NCBI RefSeq assembly: GCF_000295095.1
Contig: NZ_JH806634.1
Coordinates: 228,156-292,155, forward strand
DNA: 64,000 nucleotides
Source of the DNA: Actinomyces timonensis DSM 23838
GTDB taxonomy: Bacteria; Actinomycetota; Actinomycetes; Actinomycetales; Actinomycetaceae
Direction: 5' to 3'
Both the position numbers and the translations under genes were made by a program. How positions within the stretch are numbered: the stretch's first letter is position 1; the number at the start of each line of letters is the position of its first letter. The notes under the pieces were generated by a model. That model ran no database searches, had not been told where the DNA came from, and worked only from the letters and a program-made list of their open reading frames with translations. Below, one piece after another: positions 53,088 to 62,001 of the stretch.

Positions 53088-54518
53088 ATGACCACCACTG
53101 CGAAGCCCCTCGGTGTTGAGACCACCCCCATCCCTGGCTTCCTGCGCATCGACTTGACCGTCCACGGGGACAACCGCGGCTGGTTCAAGGAGAACTGGCA
53201 GCGCGAGAAGATGGTGGCCCTCGGCCTTCCCGACTTCGGCCCGGTGCAGAACAACATCTCCTTCAATGACGAGGTCGGGGTGACCCGCGGCATCCACGCC
53301 GAGCCATGGGACAAGTACGTATCCGTTGCCACCGGGCGCGTCTTCGGCGCCTGGGTCGACCTGCGCGAGGGCCCGAGCTTCGGGACGGTCTACACCTGCG
53401 AGATCGACCCGTCCGTCGCCGTGTTCGTCCCCCGCGGGGTGGGCAACGCCTACCAGACCCTCGAGCCGAGCACCGCCTACACCTACCTGGTCAACGACCA
53501 CTGGTCGCCCGACGCCCAGTACACCTTCTTGAACCTCGCCGATGAGACCGTCGCGGTGCCCTGGCCGATCGCCCTCGACGACGCGATCCGGTCCGACAAG
53601 GACAAGGCCCACCCGCGCCTGGCCGACGTCACCCCGTTCCCGGCCGCCAGTGATGCCGCCGCCCCGGGCCGCCGGGTCCTCGTCACCGGCGCCAACGGCC
53701 AGCTCGGCCGCGAGCTCATGAGCCAGCTCGCCGACGCCGGCTACACGGCCACCGGCGTGGACCTGCCCGAGTTCGACATCTCCGATGCCGCCGCCATGGA
53801 CGCGCTCGACTGGTCCGCCTACGACATCATCATCAATGCCGCCGCCTGGACGAATGTCGACGGCGCCGAGACCCCCGAGGGCCGGCCCGCGGCCTGGCGC
53901 GCCAACGCCACCGGCCCGGCCAACCTCGCCCGCGCCGCCACCAAGCACGGCCTCGCCCTCGTCCACATCTCCAGCGAGTACACCTTCGACGGCGCCACCG
54001 AGCCCCACACGGAGGACGAGCCCCCCAGCCCCCTGGGCGTGTACGGGCAGTCGAAGGCCGGCGGGGACGCCGCCGTCGTCGCCGCCCCGAGCCACTACCT
54101 CGTGCGCACCAGCTGGGTCGTGGGGGACGGGAAGAACTTCGTGCGCACCATGGCCTCGCTGGCCGAGCGCGGTATCGCCCCCAAGGTCGTCGCCGACCAG
54201 ACCGGGCGCCTCACCTTCACCACGGACCTGGCCGCGGGCATCATCCACCTGCTGTCCACCTCCGCCCCCTACGGCACCTACAACCTCTCCGGCGAGGGCC
54301 CCGTGGTCTCCTGGGCCGATGTGGCCAAGCGCGTCTACGAGCGCCTCGGCCACGACCCAGCCGAGGTCACCCCCATCACCACTGAGGAGTACTTCGCAGG
54401 CCAGGACGTGGCCCCCCGCCCCCTCAAGTCCGCCCTCGACCTCAGCCGGATCGAGGCCACCGGCTTCACCCCAGGCGACTCGATGGAGCGCCTCGACGCC
54501 TACATCGCGAGCCTATGA
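53088..54518 (+). CDS. bifunctional dTDP-4-dehydrorhamnose 3,5-epimerase/reductase (RmlC-RmlD fusion)
   Basis: One 476-residue protein covers the last two steps of dTDP-L-rhamnose synthesis. Residues 1-185 are an RmlC cupin (NNISFNDEVGVTRGIHAEPW with catalytic-type H70, VFVPRGVGNAYQ, YTYLVNDHWSPD). From about 196, RRVLVTGANGQLGREL begins the RmlD reductase with NAAAWTNVDGAE, SSEYTFDG and Y319-x-x-x-K323 in VYGQSK. The fusion is known in bifidobacteria and related actinobacteria. It overlaps the DUF2142-like gene by four bases. rmlA must lie elsewhere. Confidence 0.94.
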   Translation: MTTTAKPLGVETTPIPGFLRIDLTVHGDNRGWFKENWQREKMVALGLPDFGPVQNNISFNDEVGVTRGIHAEPWDKYVSVATGRVFGAWVDLREGPSFGTVYTCEIDPSVAVFVPRGVGNAYQTLEPSTAYTYLVNDHWSPDAQYTFLNLADETVAVPWPIALDDAIRSDKDKAHPRLADVTPFPAASDAAAPGRRVLVTGANGQLGRELMSQLADAGYTATGVDLPEFDISDAAAMDALDWSAYDIIINAAAWTNVDGAETPEGRPAAWRANATGPANLARAATKHGLALVHISSEYTFDGATEPHTEDEPPSPLGVYGQSKAGGDAAVVAAPSHYLVRTSWVVGDGKNFVRTMASLAERGIAPKVVADQTGRLTFTTDLAAGIIHLLSTSAPYGTYNLSGEGPVVSWADVAKRVYERLGHDPAEVTPITTEEYFAGQDVAPRPLKSALDLSRIEATGFTPGDSMERLDAYIASL

Positions 54519-56329
54519 GGCACGGCAGCATGGGGGACCGGGATGACCGCCCGCCCACAGCCTCGGCGGCCCCCACTCCCTCCGCTGACACCCGCGAGGG
54601 GGGCGAGTCCCCGGCAGCCGCGCCGCCCTCCGGGAGGCTCGCCTGGTTGGACCGGCCCATGACCCGGTGGATCCTCGGCGCCCTCCTGGCACTCAGCGTG
54701 CTGGCCACCGGTCTCGGGTGGGCGCTGGCCTCCCCGGTCGGCGGTTCCCCGGACGACGACTACCACCTGGGCAGTATCTGGTGCCCCCCGCCCGTGGAGT
54801 CCTCGGGCTGCGCCACCAAGGTCATCAACAACGAGGTCCAGGTCTACGTGCCGCAGACCGTCTCCCAGCGGACCTCCTGCTTCGCCTACCCCGACGGCGA
54901 CGGGACGATGCTCTGCAAGGGCGCCCTGTCCGACCACGAGTACACCTATTCGCGCCGCTACGACGCCGGCAATTACCCGGGCGGGTACTACTGGTTCCAC
55001 CACCTGTTCGTCAGTGACGATGTCACCGCCTCCGTGCTCATCATGCGCGGGGTCAACATCCTCATCGCGATGGTGCTGCTCGGCTCCATCGGATGGCTCC
55101 TGCCCTCGCGCTACAGGGAGAGCCTGGCCCTGGCAATCGTCGTGGCATGGATGCCCATGGGCGCCTACTTCGTCGCCTCGAACAATCCCACGTCATGGGC
55201 CCTGTCGGGCGGCCTGGCCTATGCCACCGCGCTCTTCGGCTCACTGCGGGCGGAAGGGCGGCGCCGCTGGGCGCTCCTCGGGCTCGCGGCGCTTGGAGCG
55301 CTCATCTCATGCTCCGCGCGCGGGGACTCGGCCTTCTTCGTGCTCGTCATCTCGCTCGCCGTGCTCGTCGGCGCCCCGTGGACGAGGAGGATCGTCCCGG
55401 AGGCCACCCTCGCCCTGGTCGCCAGCGCCATCGGCTTCTGGATCATGCGATCCACGGGCCAGGCCACAGCGCTGGCCTCGGCTTCGTCACCCGAGGACTC
55501 CTCCCCCTTGATGAAGCGGCTCAACTCCTTGATCACCTCCCTTCCCGACTACTTCGCGGGGTTCTACGGGCAGCGCTGGGGCGCGGGCTGGTTCGATGTC
55601 CCCTTCGACGGCGCCCCTGCCAGTATCGCGGTCGGACTGGCCGCCATCTGCCTGTTCCTCGGCGCCCGACGAGTGGGCTGGCGCAAGGCGCTGAGCGCCC
55701 TCATCGTCCTCGGGGCCATCGCCGGGATCCCCCTCGTCATCTCCCTGCAGGCGGGCTACTCGCGGGTCTACCAGTACCAGCCCCGCTACATGCTGCCGCT
55801 CTTGGCGGTCCTGCTCTTCCTCTGGCTCGCCATGTCCGTCAAGGACCGGCATGTCACCGGCCTGCAGATCTGGTTCATCGGGATCAGCTCGGTGATCGTC
55901 GATGCCTACGCCCTGCGGCGGGTCATGGAGCGCTACACGCATGGGCGCCTCGACCTCGACCACCCCGTCTACAGCCTCGACCTCTTCCTCAAATGGTGGT
56001 GGTCCGACGTCCCCCTCACGCCGGAGTACACCTGGCGCCTCCTCGTGCTCATCTACGCCATCGCCATCGTCGCGATGTCCCTCGTGCTCTGGCGCCGGCC
56101 CGCGCGTGCCCTCGCCGCGCCGACAGCTCCTGCGAGCGCTCCTCCCCGGAGTGACCGCCCCCAGGCTGAGCCGGAGCGCCAGGAGCCGACCGAGGCCTTC
56201 GTGAGCAGGACATCGCCCGGGCGGCACGCGCGCGTCCAGCTCCCCCAGGAGCCGCTCGCCGACGCCGCGCGCCCGGCACCGACCCGGCCGATGGGCGCCC
56301 CTGCCGCTGAGGACTCCCATGAGTGTTGA
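54515..56329 (+). CDS. DUF2142-like GT-C membrane protein
   Basis: The 604-residue protein has a disordered N-terminus (1-50), an acidic DDDYHLGS sequence just after the first membrane helix, which is the GT-C catalytic-loop position, about ten more helices and a disordered basic/proline-rich C-terminus. This fits DUF2142. The neighbouring GacI/GacJ-like pair would supply a lipid-phosphate sugar for it to transfer outside. Its last 11 bases overlap the next gene. No member with a proven sugar is known to me. Confidence 0.78.
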   Translation: MRHGSMGDRDDRPPTASAAPTPSADTREGGESPAAAPPSGRLAWLDRPMTRWILGALLALSVLATGLGWALASPVGGSPDDDYHLGSIWCPPPVESSGCATKVINNEVQVYVPQTVSQRTSCFAYPDGDGTMLCKGALSDHEYTYSRRYDAGNYPGGYYWFHHLFVSDDVTASVLIMRGVNILIAMVLLGSIGWLLPSRYRESLALAIVVAWMPMGAYFVASNNPTSWALSGGLAYATALFGSLRAEGRRRWALLGLAALGALISCSARGDSAFFVLVISLAVLVGAPWTRRIVPEATLALVASAIGFWIMRSTGQATALASASSPEDSSPLMKRLNSLITSLPDYFAGFYGQRWGAGWFDVPFDGAPASIAVGLAAICLFLGARRVGWRKALSALIVLGAIAGIPLVISLQAGYSRVYQYQPRYMLPLLAVLLFLWLAMSVKDRHVTGLQIWFIGISSVIVDAYALRRVMERYTHGRLDLDHPVYSLDLFLKWWWSDVPLTPEYTWRLLVLIYAIAIVAMSLVLWRRPARALAAPTAPASAPPRSDRPQAEPERQEPTEAFVSRTSPGRHARVQLPQEPLADAARPAPTRPMGAPAAEDSHEC

Positions 56330-57089
56330 GCGCGCCCACGACCTTCTCATCATCATCCCCGCGTGGAACGAGGAGGTCGCGCTGCCCGGAGTGATCGCCG
56401 AGGTCCAGGCGACGGTCGGCGCCATCGCCGATATCGTCGTCGTCTCCGACGGCTCGACGGATCGCACGGCCGCGCTCGCCCGCCAGGCCGGGGTGACCGT
56501 CCTCGAACTGCCGGTCAACCTGGGGGTCGGCGGCGCCATGCGCGCCGGATTCGTCTACGCCACGCGTTACGGCTATTCCCACGCGGTGCAGCTCGATGCC
56601 GATGGCCAGCACGATCCCGCGGAGATCCCCGCGATGCTCGAGGGCGCGCGCGCCACGGGCGCGGACCTCGTCATTGGCGCGCGCTTCGCGGGCAAGGGCG
56701 ACTACTCGGTGCACGGTCCCCGGCAGTGGGCGATGAAGGTGCTCTCAGCGATCCTCTCCCGCGTCAGTGGCACCCGGCTGACGGATACGACCAGCGGCTT
56801 CAAGCTCTACAACAGCCGGGCGCTGGCCGTGTTCTCCCGGGACTACCCGGCCGAGTACCTGGGGGACACCATCGAGGCGCTCGTCATCGCCAAGCGATCC
56901 GGTCTGACAGTCCGCCAGGTGGCCGCGAGGATGCGCCCCCGCGCTGGTGGCGAGCCCTCCCACAACCCGCTCAAGGCCGCGCGCTTCCTCATGCGGGCGT
57001 TCCTCGCCCTGGGGATCGCGCTCAGCCGGCCCAACCGGGCGGTCCCCGGCGAGCCTCCCTCTCCGACGGACCAGGAGGGACAGCGATGA
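56319..57089 (+). CDS. DPM1-like GT2, polyprenyl-phosphate sugar synthase
   Basis: The 256-residue GT2 has LLIIIPAWNEEVALPGVI, VVSDGSTDRT and LDADGQHDPAEIP, with TDTTSGFKLYNSRAL and the late RMRPRAGGEPSHNPLKAARFLMRAFL, all typical of GtrB/DPM1-type polyprenyl-phosphate sugar synthases. A single weak hydrophobic stretch lies near the C-terminus, so membrane attachment is probably through the DUF2304 partner (overlap ATGA). A GAGG precedes ATG 56319. Confidence 0.85.
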   Translation: MSVERAHDLLIIIPAWNEEVALPGVIAEVQATVGAIADIVVVSDGSTDRTAALARQAGVTVLELPVNLGVGGAMRAGFVYATRYGYSHAVQLDADGQHDPAEIPAMLEGARATGADLVIGARFAGKGDYSVHGPRQWAMKVLSAILSRVSGTRLTDTTSGFKLYNSRALAVFSRDYPAEYLGDTIEALVIAKRSGLTVRQVAARMRPRAGGEPSHNPLKAARFLMRAFLALGIALSRPNRAVPGEPPSPTDQEGQR

Positions 57090-57541
57090 GCCCCACCTAC
57101 ATCCTCGGCATCATCTTCGCGATGATCGTCTTGGTCTCGATCTTCTTGCGCATGCGCAACTCCGGGATGAAGGAGGCGTACGCGACGTGGTGGATCGTCA
57201 TCTCGCTCGGCTGCGTCGTCTTCGCCCTCATTCCCGGCGGACTGCGCGCGGTCTCCAGCCGGCTGGGCGTGGAGGTTCCGCTCAACCTGGGCTTCTTCGT
57301 CGCGGGCATCATCATGCTCCTGCTGTCGCTGCGCTTCAGCGTGGACCTGTCGCACAACGCCGAGGACCGGCGCCGGCTCGCCGAGGAGATCGCCATCCTG
57401 CGAGCCGAGGTCGACCGGCTCACGTCCCGGATCGACCGGGCCGGCATCGGCGAGTCCTCGCCCGGGGAGGACGCGAGGAGCGGCGATGAGACGGGGTCAT
57501 CCTCGCGGGGCCCGGCGCCCCGGGAGGATCACGAGTCCTGA
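57086..57541 (+). CDS. small membrane protein, DUF2304 (GacJ-like)
   Basis: The 151-residue protein has three membrane segments (about 4-22, 34-50, 66-83), then a coiled-coil heptad (EEIAILRAEVDRLTSRIDR, about 100-118) and a charged disordered tail. It overlaps the GT2 gene by four bases. The second GacI/GacJ-like pair in the window, it differs in sequence from the pair at 14751-15871, so the two pairs may handle different sugars. Confidence 0.82.
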   Translation: MSPTYILGIIFAMIVLVSIFLRMRNSGMKEAYATWWIVISLGCVVFALIPGGLRAVSSRLGVEVPLNLGFFVAGIIMLLLSLRFSVDLSHNAEDRRRLAEEIAILRAEVDRLTSRIDRAGIGESSPGEDARSGDETGSSSRGPAPREDHES

Positions 57542-57612
57542 AGCCCGCGGCCGCGTGGGCGCGCCCGCCCCGTCCGCGGCCCGAGACCGCGACCGAGCCG
57601 CCCTCAGCCTCG

Positions 57613-58722
57613 TCAGCCGCGATGATCGCGGATGACCTCGGCGAGGATATCGGCGTACTGGCGCGAGCGCACCGGCCAGGTCCACTGCTCGATGAGCTCG
57701 CTGGGCGCGAGGGCCGGTGGCGATGCCAGCATGGCGGCCAGCGAATCGGCGAGGCTCTCGGCGCTGCGCCCGGGCGTGATGACGACGGGAGCCCCCTCAT
57801 CGGCCAGGATCTGCGCTCCGGGCACCTCGTAGGTCACCACGCGCCCGTTCTCGGCGATCGCCTCCAGGAGCGTGGTCTGGAACCCCTCGGACAGGACGGT
57901 CGGGTTGACAAGGGTCGCCCCGGCCAGCGCCTGGCGCACCTGGCTGGGCGGCACGCGGCCCGGGATCTTGACGACGCCGTCGATGCCCAGCTCGCGGGCC
58001 ATCGCACGGGCCTCCTCCAGCTGGGCGCCCGCGCCCAGCAGCTCGCCGTCGACGTCGATGCCCCGCTCTCGCAGGGCGGCCACGGAGGCGAGGAAGGCGT
58101 CCCAGCCCTTGCCCGCCACGACCCTGCCGACGAACACGAGGTGGCCCGGCCGCTCGGGGGCCGAGGGAGAGGGCTCCGGCGCCGGGATGGCGTTGTGGAA
58201 GACCTCGGCGTCGACTCCACCCAGGCGCTTGACGAAGGCCGCGGACTGGGCCGAGATCGCCAGCAGGCGATCGGCGTGGCGCAGCACGTAGCGGCCCATC
58301 GTCAGATCGACCGCCCGCGATCCGGCGAAGATGATGGGGGAGGGGTTGGCCACGAATCCCGAGCCGTGCTCGGTGTGGATCACCGGGATCCCCACCATGT
58401 GGGCCGCCCGCAGCCCGACGAGGCTCATGGGGAAGAAACGCGTGTGCGTGCCGACGATGTCGATCCGCTTCTCGCGCAGGAACCGGGCGATCCGCCGCGT
58501 GGTGCCCACGCGCGGGAAGCTGATGACCTCCGCGATGGGGAGGTAGCCGCGTCCCGTGAGGACCCGCACGCCGTCGTCGTCTCGGAGGTCAGGGGCGTCC
58601 GAGAGCGTGAGGACCCAGACCTCGTGGCCCAGATCGCGCAGCCCCTGGGCGAGTGCGGCGACATGGTTCTCGAGGCCGCCCAGCCGGGGCGGATAGGTGT
58701 TGATGACCAGGGCGAGTCTCAT
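57613..58722 (-). CDS. GT4-family glycosyltransferase
   Basis: The 369-residue protein has LALVINTYPPRLGGLENHVAALA at the N-terminus, VIHTEHGSGFV, VFVGRVVAGKGWDAFLASV and LSEGFQTTLLEAIAENGRVVT with the E-x7-E motif, a clear GT4. ATG 58722 begins the fold; upstream codons are unconserved. It stands alone, divergent from licD, with an 8-bp-arm palindrome in its upstream region. Sugar unknown. Confidence 0.87.
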   Translation of the reverse strand: MRLALVINTYPPRLGGLENHVAALAQGLRDLGHEVWVLTLSDAPDLRDDDGVRVLTGRGYLPIAEVISFPRVGTTRRIARFLREKRIDIVGTHTRFFPMSLVGLRAAHMVGIPVIHTEHGSGFVANPSPIIFAGSRAVDLTMGRYVLRHADRLLAISAQSAAFVKRLGGVDAEVFHNAIPAPEPSPSAPERPGHLVFVGRVVAGKGWDAFLASVAALRERGIDVDGELLGAGAQLEEARAMARELGIDGVVKIPGRVPPSQVRQALAGATLVNPTVLSEGFQTTLLEAIAENGRVVTYEVPGAQILADEGAPVVITPGRSAESLADSLAAMLASPPALAPSELIEQWTWPVRSRQYADILAEVIRDHRG

Positions 58723-58761
58723 ACGTGCTTCTATCGGTCGGGCAGGGGCGGCGGTGGGGAT

Positions 58762-58782
58762 TGTGAGAGGAATGCTCTCACA
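58762..58782. promoter_or_regulatory. 8-bp-arm palindrome in a divergent promoter region
   Basis: TGTGAGAG, GAATG, CTCTCACA is a perfect inverted repeat with a five-base centre, 40 bases upstream of the GT4 gene and 160 bases before licD. It may be an operator or a leader hairpin. A TAGCAT at 58853-58858 is a -10 candidate for licD. Confidence 0.4.
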
Positions 58783-58942
58783 CGCCCGGGCCCCGCCGGG
58801 GCAGCGCGTGGGACCGCGCGCGGCAGGCGCCGGGAGCGGGGCGGGGAACGGGTAGCATCGACGGCGCACGTACCTGTGCGACCGGGGCGCCCGTCCCGCT
58901 CGATTCTCGCCTGATCCGGTGCCACGATGAGAAAGGCCAGCG

Positions 58943-59788
58943 ATGGAAGCGCTCTCTGAAGAGGAGATCAAGAAGGTCGAGCTCGACGCGCTGCGCGAGC
59001 TGGATCGCGTGTGCGCCGAGCACGGCCTCACCTATTTCCTGGTCTACGGCACCCTCATCGGCGCGCTGCGCCATGAGGGATTCATCCCCTGGGACGACGA
59101 CATCGACGTCGTCATGCCCCGCGACGACTACGAGGCCCTTTTCCGCCTGTGCCGCACGGGCGCCCTCGCGGATCACTACAGGCTGGTCTCCTACCGCGAC
59201 CGCACCTCGATCTACCCCTTCTTCAAACTCGTGGACACTCGCACGCGCGCCGAGGAGACCTTCATCGACGAGGAGCGCGCACTGGGCCTGTGGGTCGATA
59301 TCTTCCCCCTGGAGCGAGTGAGGCTGAGCGACCCGCGCATGCGCCGAGTGCGCGCCAAGGCCGCCCGGCTCGTCTGGTGGCGCTCGCTGGCGGCCACCGA
59401 CCCCCGATACGCCACCTCCGGCGCGGCCAAACTCGTCAAGCGCGTCATCCACCCTGTCACCCGCCGTCTCGACCCCTATCAGATCGCCGCGAAGGCCGAT
59501 GCCCTCGCCCGCGGCGCGAATATCAAGGACGGCTCCTCCCAGGGCGACGACATCCGCTACGTCCTTCTCGTGGACGATCACATGGATAAGAACACCCTGG
59601 AGCCCCAGGCCCTCTTCCCGCCGGCGCGGGCGGTCTTCGAGGGGGAGATGTTCCCGGTGCCCGCCAAGGCCGGCGACGTGCTCACCGACTACTACGGCGA
59701 CTGGCAGCGCATCCCGCCCGCCGAGGAGCGCCCGCCCGCGCACCTGCGCGCCGTCACCTGGGTGGAGGGGGCCGGCCATGGCGCCTGA
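58943..59788 (+). CDS. LicD-family phosphotransferase
   Basis: The 281-residue protein has LTYFLVYGTLIGALRHEGFI followed by PWDDDIDVVMPR (D51-D53, D55), the nucleotidyltransferase-like metal site of LicD. LicD proteins transfer a phospho-alcohol such as phosphocholine from a CDP donor to a glycan. ATG 58943 follows GAGAAAGG. The gene overlaps the GT2 gene by 11 bases. Together with the second licD and the LicB-like transporter it defines a phospho-decoration set, though the substituent is not determined by sequence. Confidence 0.88.
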   Translation: MEALSEEEIKKVELDALRELDRVCAEHGLTYFLVYGTLIGALRHEGFIPWDDDIDVVMPRDDYEALFRLCRTGALADHYRLVSYRDRTSIYPFFKLVDTRTRAEETFIDEERALGLWVDIFPLERVRLSDPRMRRVRAKAARLVWWRSLAATDPRYATSGAAKLVKRVIHPVTRRLDPYQIAAKADALARGANIKDGSSQGDDIRYVLLVDDHMDKNTLEPQALFPPARAVFEGEMFPVPAKAGDVLTDYYGDWQRIPPAEERPPAHLRAVTWVEGAGHGA

Positions 59789-60710
59789 GAGCACTGGGAG
59801 CCAGGCGGGCGCGGGGCCCGGCGGCCAGGGCCAGGACAGCCCCAGGACCGTCTGCGTCTTCACCCCCACCTACGACCGGGCCTATATCCTGCCCGTCCTC
59901 TACGACAGCCTCGTGGCCCAGACCTCCCATGACTTCGTGTGGATGATCGTCGACGACGGCTCGACCGATGGCACAGAGGAGCTCGTCGCCTCCTGGATCG
60001 AGTGCGGCGAGATCGAGATCGACTATGTCAAGACCGCCAATGGCGGCAAGCCGCGGGCGATCAACCTCGGGGTGGAGCGGGCCGCCAACCCGCTGTTCTT
60101 CGTCGTCGACTCCGATGACTGGCTGCTTCCCGGCGCCATCGAGCATGTGCTGGCAACGTGGGAGACCATCAAGGGGCAGGACCGCTACGCGGGGATCGTG
60201 GCCCTTCGCGGCACGGATGACCACACGCCGATGGACACCTGGATGCCCGAAGGCGCCCGCGACGTCAAGTACTGGGACCTCTTCGAGACGATGGGCTTTC
60301 GGGGGGACACCTCCCTCATCCACCGCACCGAGGTCCTGCGGGACTACCCCTACGACGTCGCCCCCGGGGAGATCTTCATCGCCGAGACCTCCGTCTACTA
60401 CCGGCTCGACGAGCGCTACGTCATGCTGGCCGACAACACGATCCTCACGATCTGCCACTACCTGCCCGATGGGCTGACCCACAATTTCGCGGCCAACGCC
60501 AAGCGGAACCCCATCGGCTACTGGAAGCACAAGCGCTACTGCGCCCAGCGCTCCACCACTCTCAAGGGAGTGGCGCGCGAGACCCTTCTGTACCTGGTGG
60601 GCTGCCGCCTGGCCGGGCAGTCCGGCGCGCTGCGCATGGCTCCCAACAAACCGGTCGCGCTGGCCTGCTACCTCCCCGCGCTCGTGGCGCGCTACACGCT
60701 GTTCAAGTAG
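59778..60710 (+). CDS. GT2-family glycosyltransferase
   Basis: The 310-residue GT2 has VCVFTPTYDRAYILPVLYDSL, MIVDDGSTDGT and VVDSDDW, with the metal-binding DxD, after a Gly/Gln-rich leader of about 22 residues. It resembles capsular GT2s. It overlaps licD by 11 bases and is seven bases before the flippase gene, so the three form an operon, probably adding the sugar that LicD then modifies or that the flippase carries. Confidence 0.85.
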   Translation: MAPESTGSQAGAGPGGQGQDSPRTVCVFTPTYDRAYILPVLYDSLVAQTSHDFVWMIVDDGSTDGTEELVASWIECGEIEIDYVKTANGGKPRAINLGVERAANPLFFVVDSDDWLLPGAIEHVLATWETIKGQDRYAGIVALRGTDDHTPMDTWMPEGARDVKYWDLFETMGFRGDTSLIHRTEVLRDYPYDVAPGEIFIAETSVYYRLDERYVMLADNTILTICHYLPDGLTHNFAANAKRNPIGYWKHKRYCAQRSTTLKGVARETLLYLVGCRLAGQSGALRMAPNKPVALACYLPALVARYTLFK

Positions 60711-60717
60711 GAGAACG

Positions 60718-62001
60718 ATGGCACAGCCCGAGGCCCTGTCCCTCAGGACGAACATGCTGTGGAGCTCGGCCGGGTCGATCACCCGGCTGGCCTGCAACTA
60801 CCTGGTGGGCGTCGCCGTCGTGCGCCTCTCGCACGGATTCGATGCCGCCGGTGGGCTCGCCCTCGTCATGGCGATCGCGAACCTCATCAACCCCTTCGCC
60901 GACTACCGCCTGCGCACGATCCAGGTCACCGACACCAAGGGGGAGAGGAGCGCCGGGGAGTACGTGGGCCTCCGCGTGCTGACCACTGCCCTGGCCTTCG
61001 TCATCGGTGTCGTGTACTCCCTGGCCACCGCCGCGTTCAACCTATTGCCGCTCATCGCCATGTACCTCGTCTACTCCCTGGCGACGAACTTCATCGAGGT
61101 GCTCCACGCGATCGACCAGCGTCACCGCAGGATGGACTACATCGGCAAGTCCTACATCCTCCAGGGCGTGACCACCCTCGCCGCCTTCTGCGTCGTCCTG
61201 TGGCTGGCCAACTCCCTCATGGCGGCCATCGTCGCCATGGCGGTCGCCACCATCCTCGTGGGGGTCGTCTACGACGTCCCGCGCTCGGCCCAGTTCGAGC
61301 GGCTGCGGCCCGTCATCGACATCCGCCCCGCCCTGTCCCTGCTGGTCACGCTCTTCCCCCTCGTCATCGCGCAGGTCTGCAGCTCCTCCGTCCTCACGCT
61401 GCCCCGCCAGTACCTGGAGTCCTCCGCCGGGAGCGAGGCACTGGGGATCTACAACTCCGTGGCCTCGCCCGTCGTCATCGTGCAGATGGGCGCCGTCTAC
61501 GTCTACAGCCCCCTCATGGGGGAGTTCGCGGACCGCTTCCACTCCACCAACAAGCGCTCGGCCCTGGCCCTCCTGTGGCGGACCATCGGGGGCATCCTCG
61601 TGGTCACCGCCGTGGCGGCGGCCCTGCTGCTGCTCCTGGGCGATCCGGTGCTGCGGCTCATCTTCGGGGACAAGATCATCGGGCACACCGACCTGCTGCT
61701 GCCCGCCATCATCTGCACTGTCATGACGGCCTTCGCCTGGTTCATGAACGACCTGCTCATCGCCGTGCGCGACCTCAAAGCGGGCTTCCTGGGCAATGCG
61801 CTCGCGGCTGTGGGCTCCCTGGTGTCGATGAAAGCGCTCGTGGACGCCTTCGGGATGAACGGGGTCAGCTGGGTCGGCGTGCTGTCCTACGCTCTCGCCG
61901 TCGCGCTGCTGTCCCTCTTCCTGGCCCGCGACTACCGGCGGCTCGGCTCGCAGTGGGGCGGGCCGCCCCCTCAGGCCTCCGCGTCGTCGGCGAAGTCGTG
62001 A
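60718..62001 (+). CDS. Wzx-type oligosaccharide flippase, second copy
   Basis: The 427-residue membrane protein has about twelve helices and a MOP-flippase opening (NMLWSSAGSITRLACNYLVGVAVVRL), then AIANLINPFADYRLRTIQ. AGGAG precedes ATG 60718. It is not closely similar to the flippase at 26622. Its last 31 bases overlap, tail to tail, the 3' end of the licD on the other strand. Confidence 0.85.
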   Translation: MAQPEALSLRTNMLWSSAGSITRLACNYLVGVAVVRLSHGFDAAGGLALVMAIANLINPFADYRLRTIQVTDTKGERSAGEYVGLRVLTTALAFVIGVVYSLATAAFNLLPLIAMYLVYSLATNFIEVLHAIDQRHRRMDYIGKSYILQGVTTLAAFCVVLWLANSLMAAIVAMAVATILVGVVYDVPRSAQFERLRPVIDIRPALSLLVTLFPLVIAQVCSSSVLTLPRQYLESSAGSEALGIYNSVASPVVIVQMGAVYVYSPLMGEFADRFHSTNKRSALALLWRTIGGILVVTAVAAALLLLLGDPVLRLIFGDKIIGHTDLLLPAIICTVMTAFAWFMNDLLIAVRDLKAGFLGNALAAVGSLVSMKALVDAFGMNGVSWVGVLSYALAVALLSLFLARDYRRLGSQWGGPPPQASASSAKS

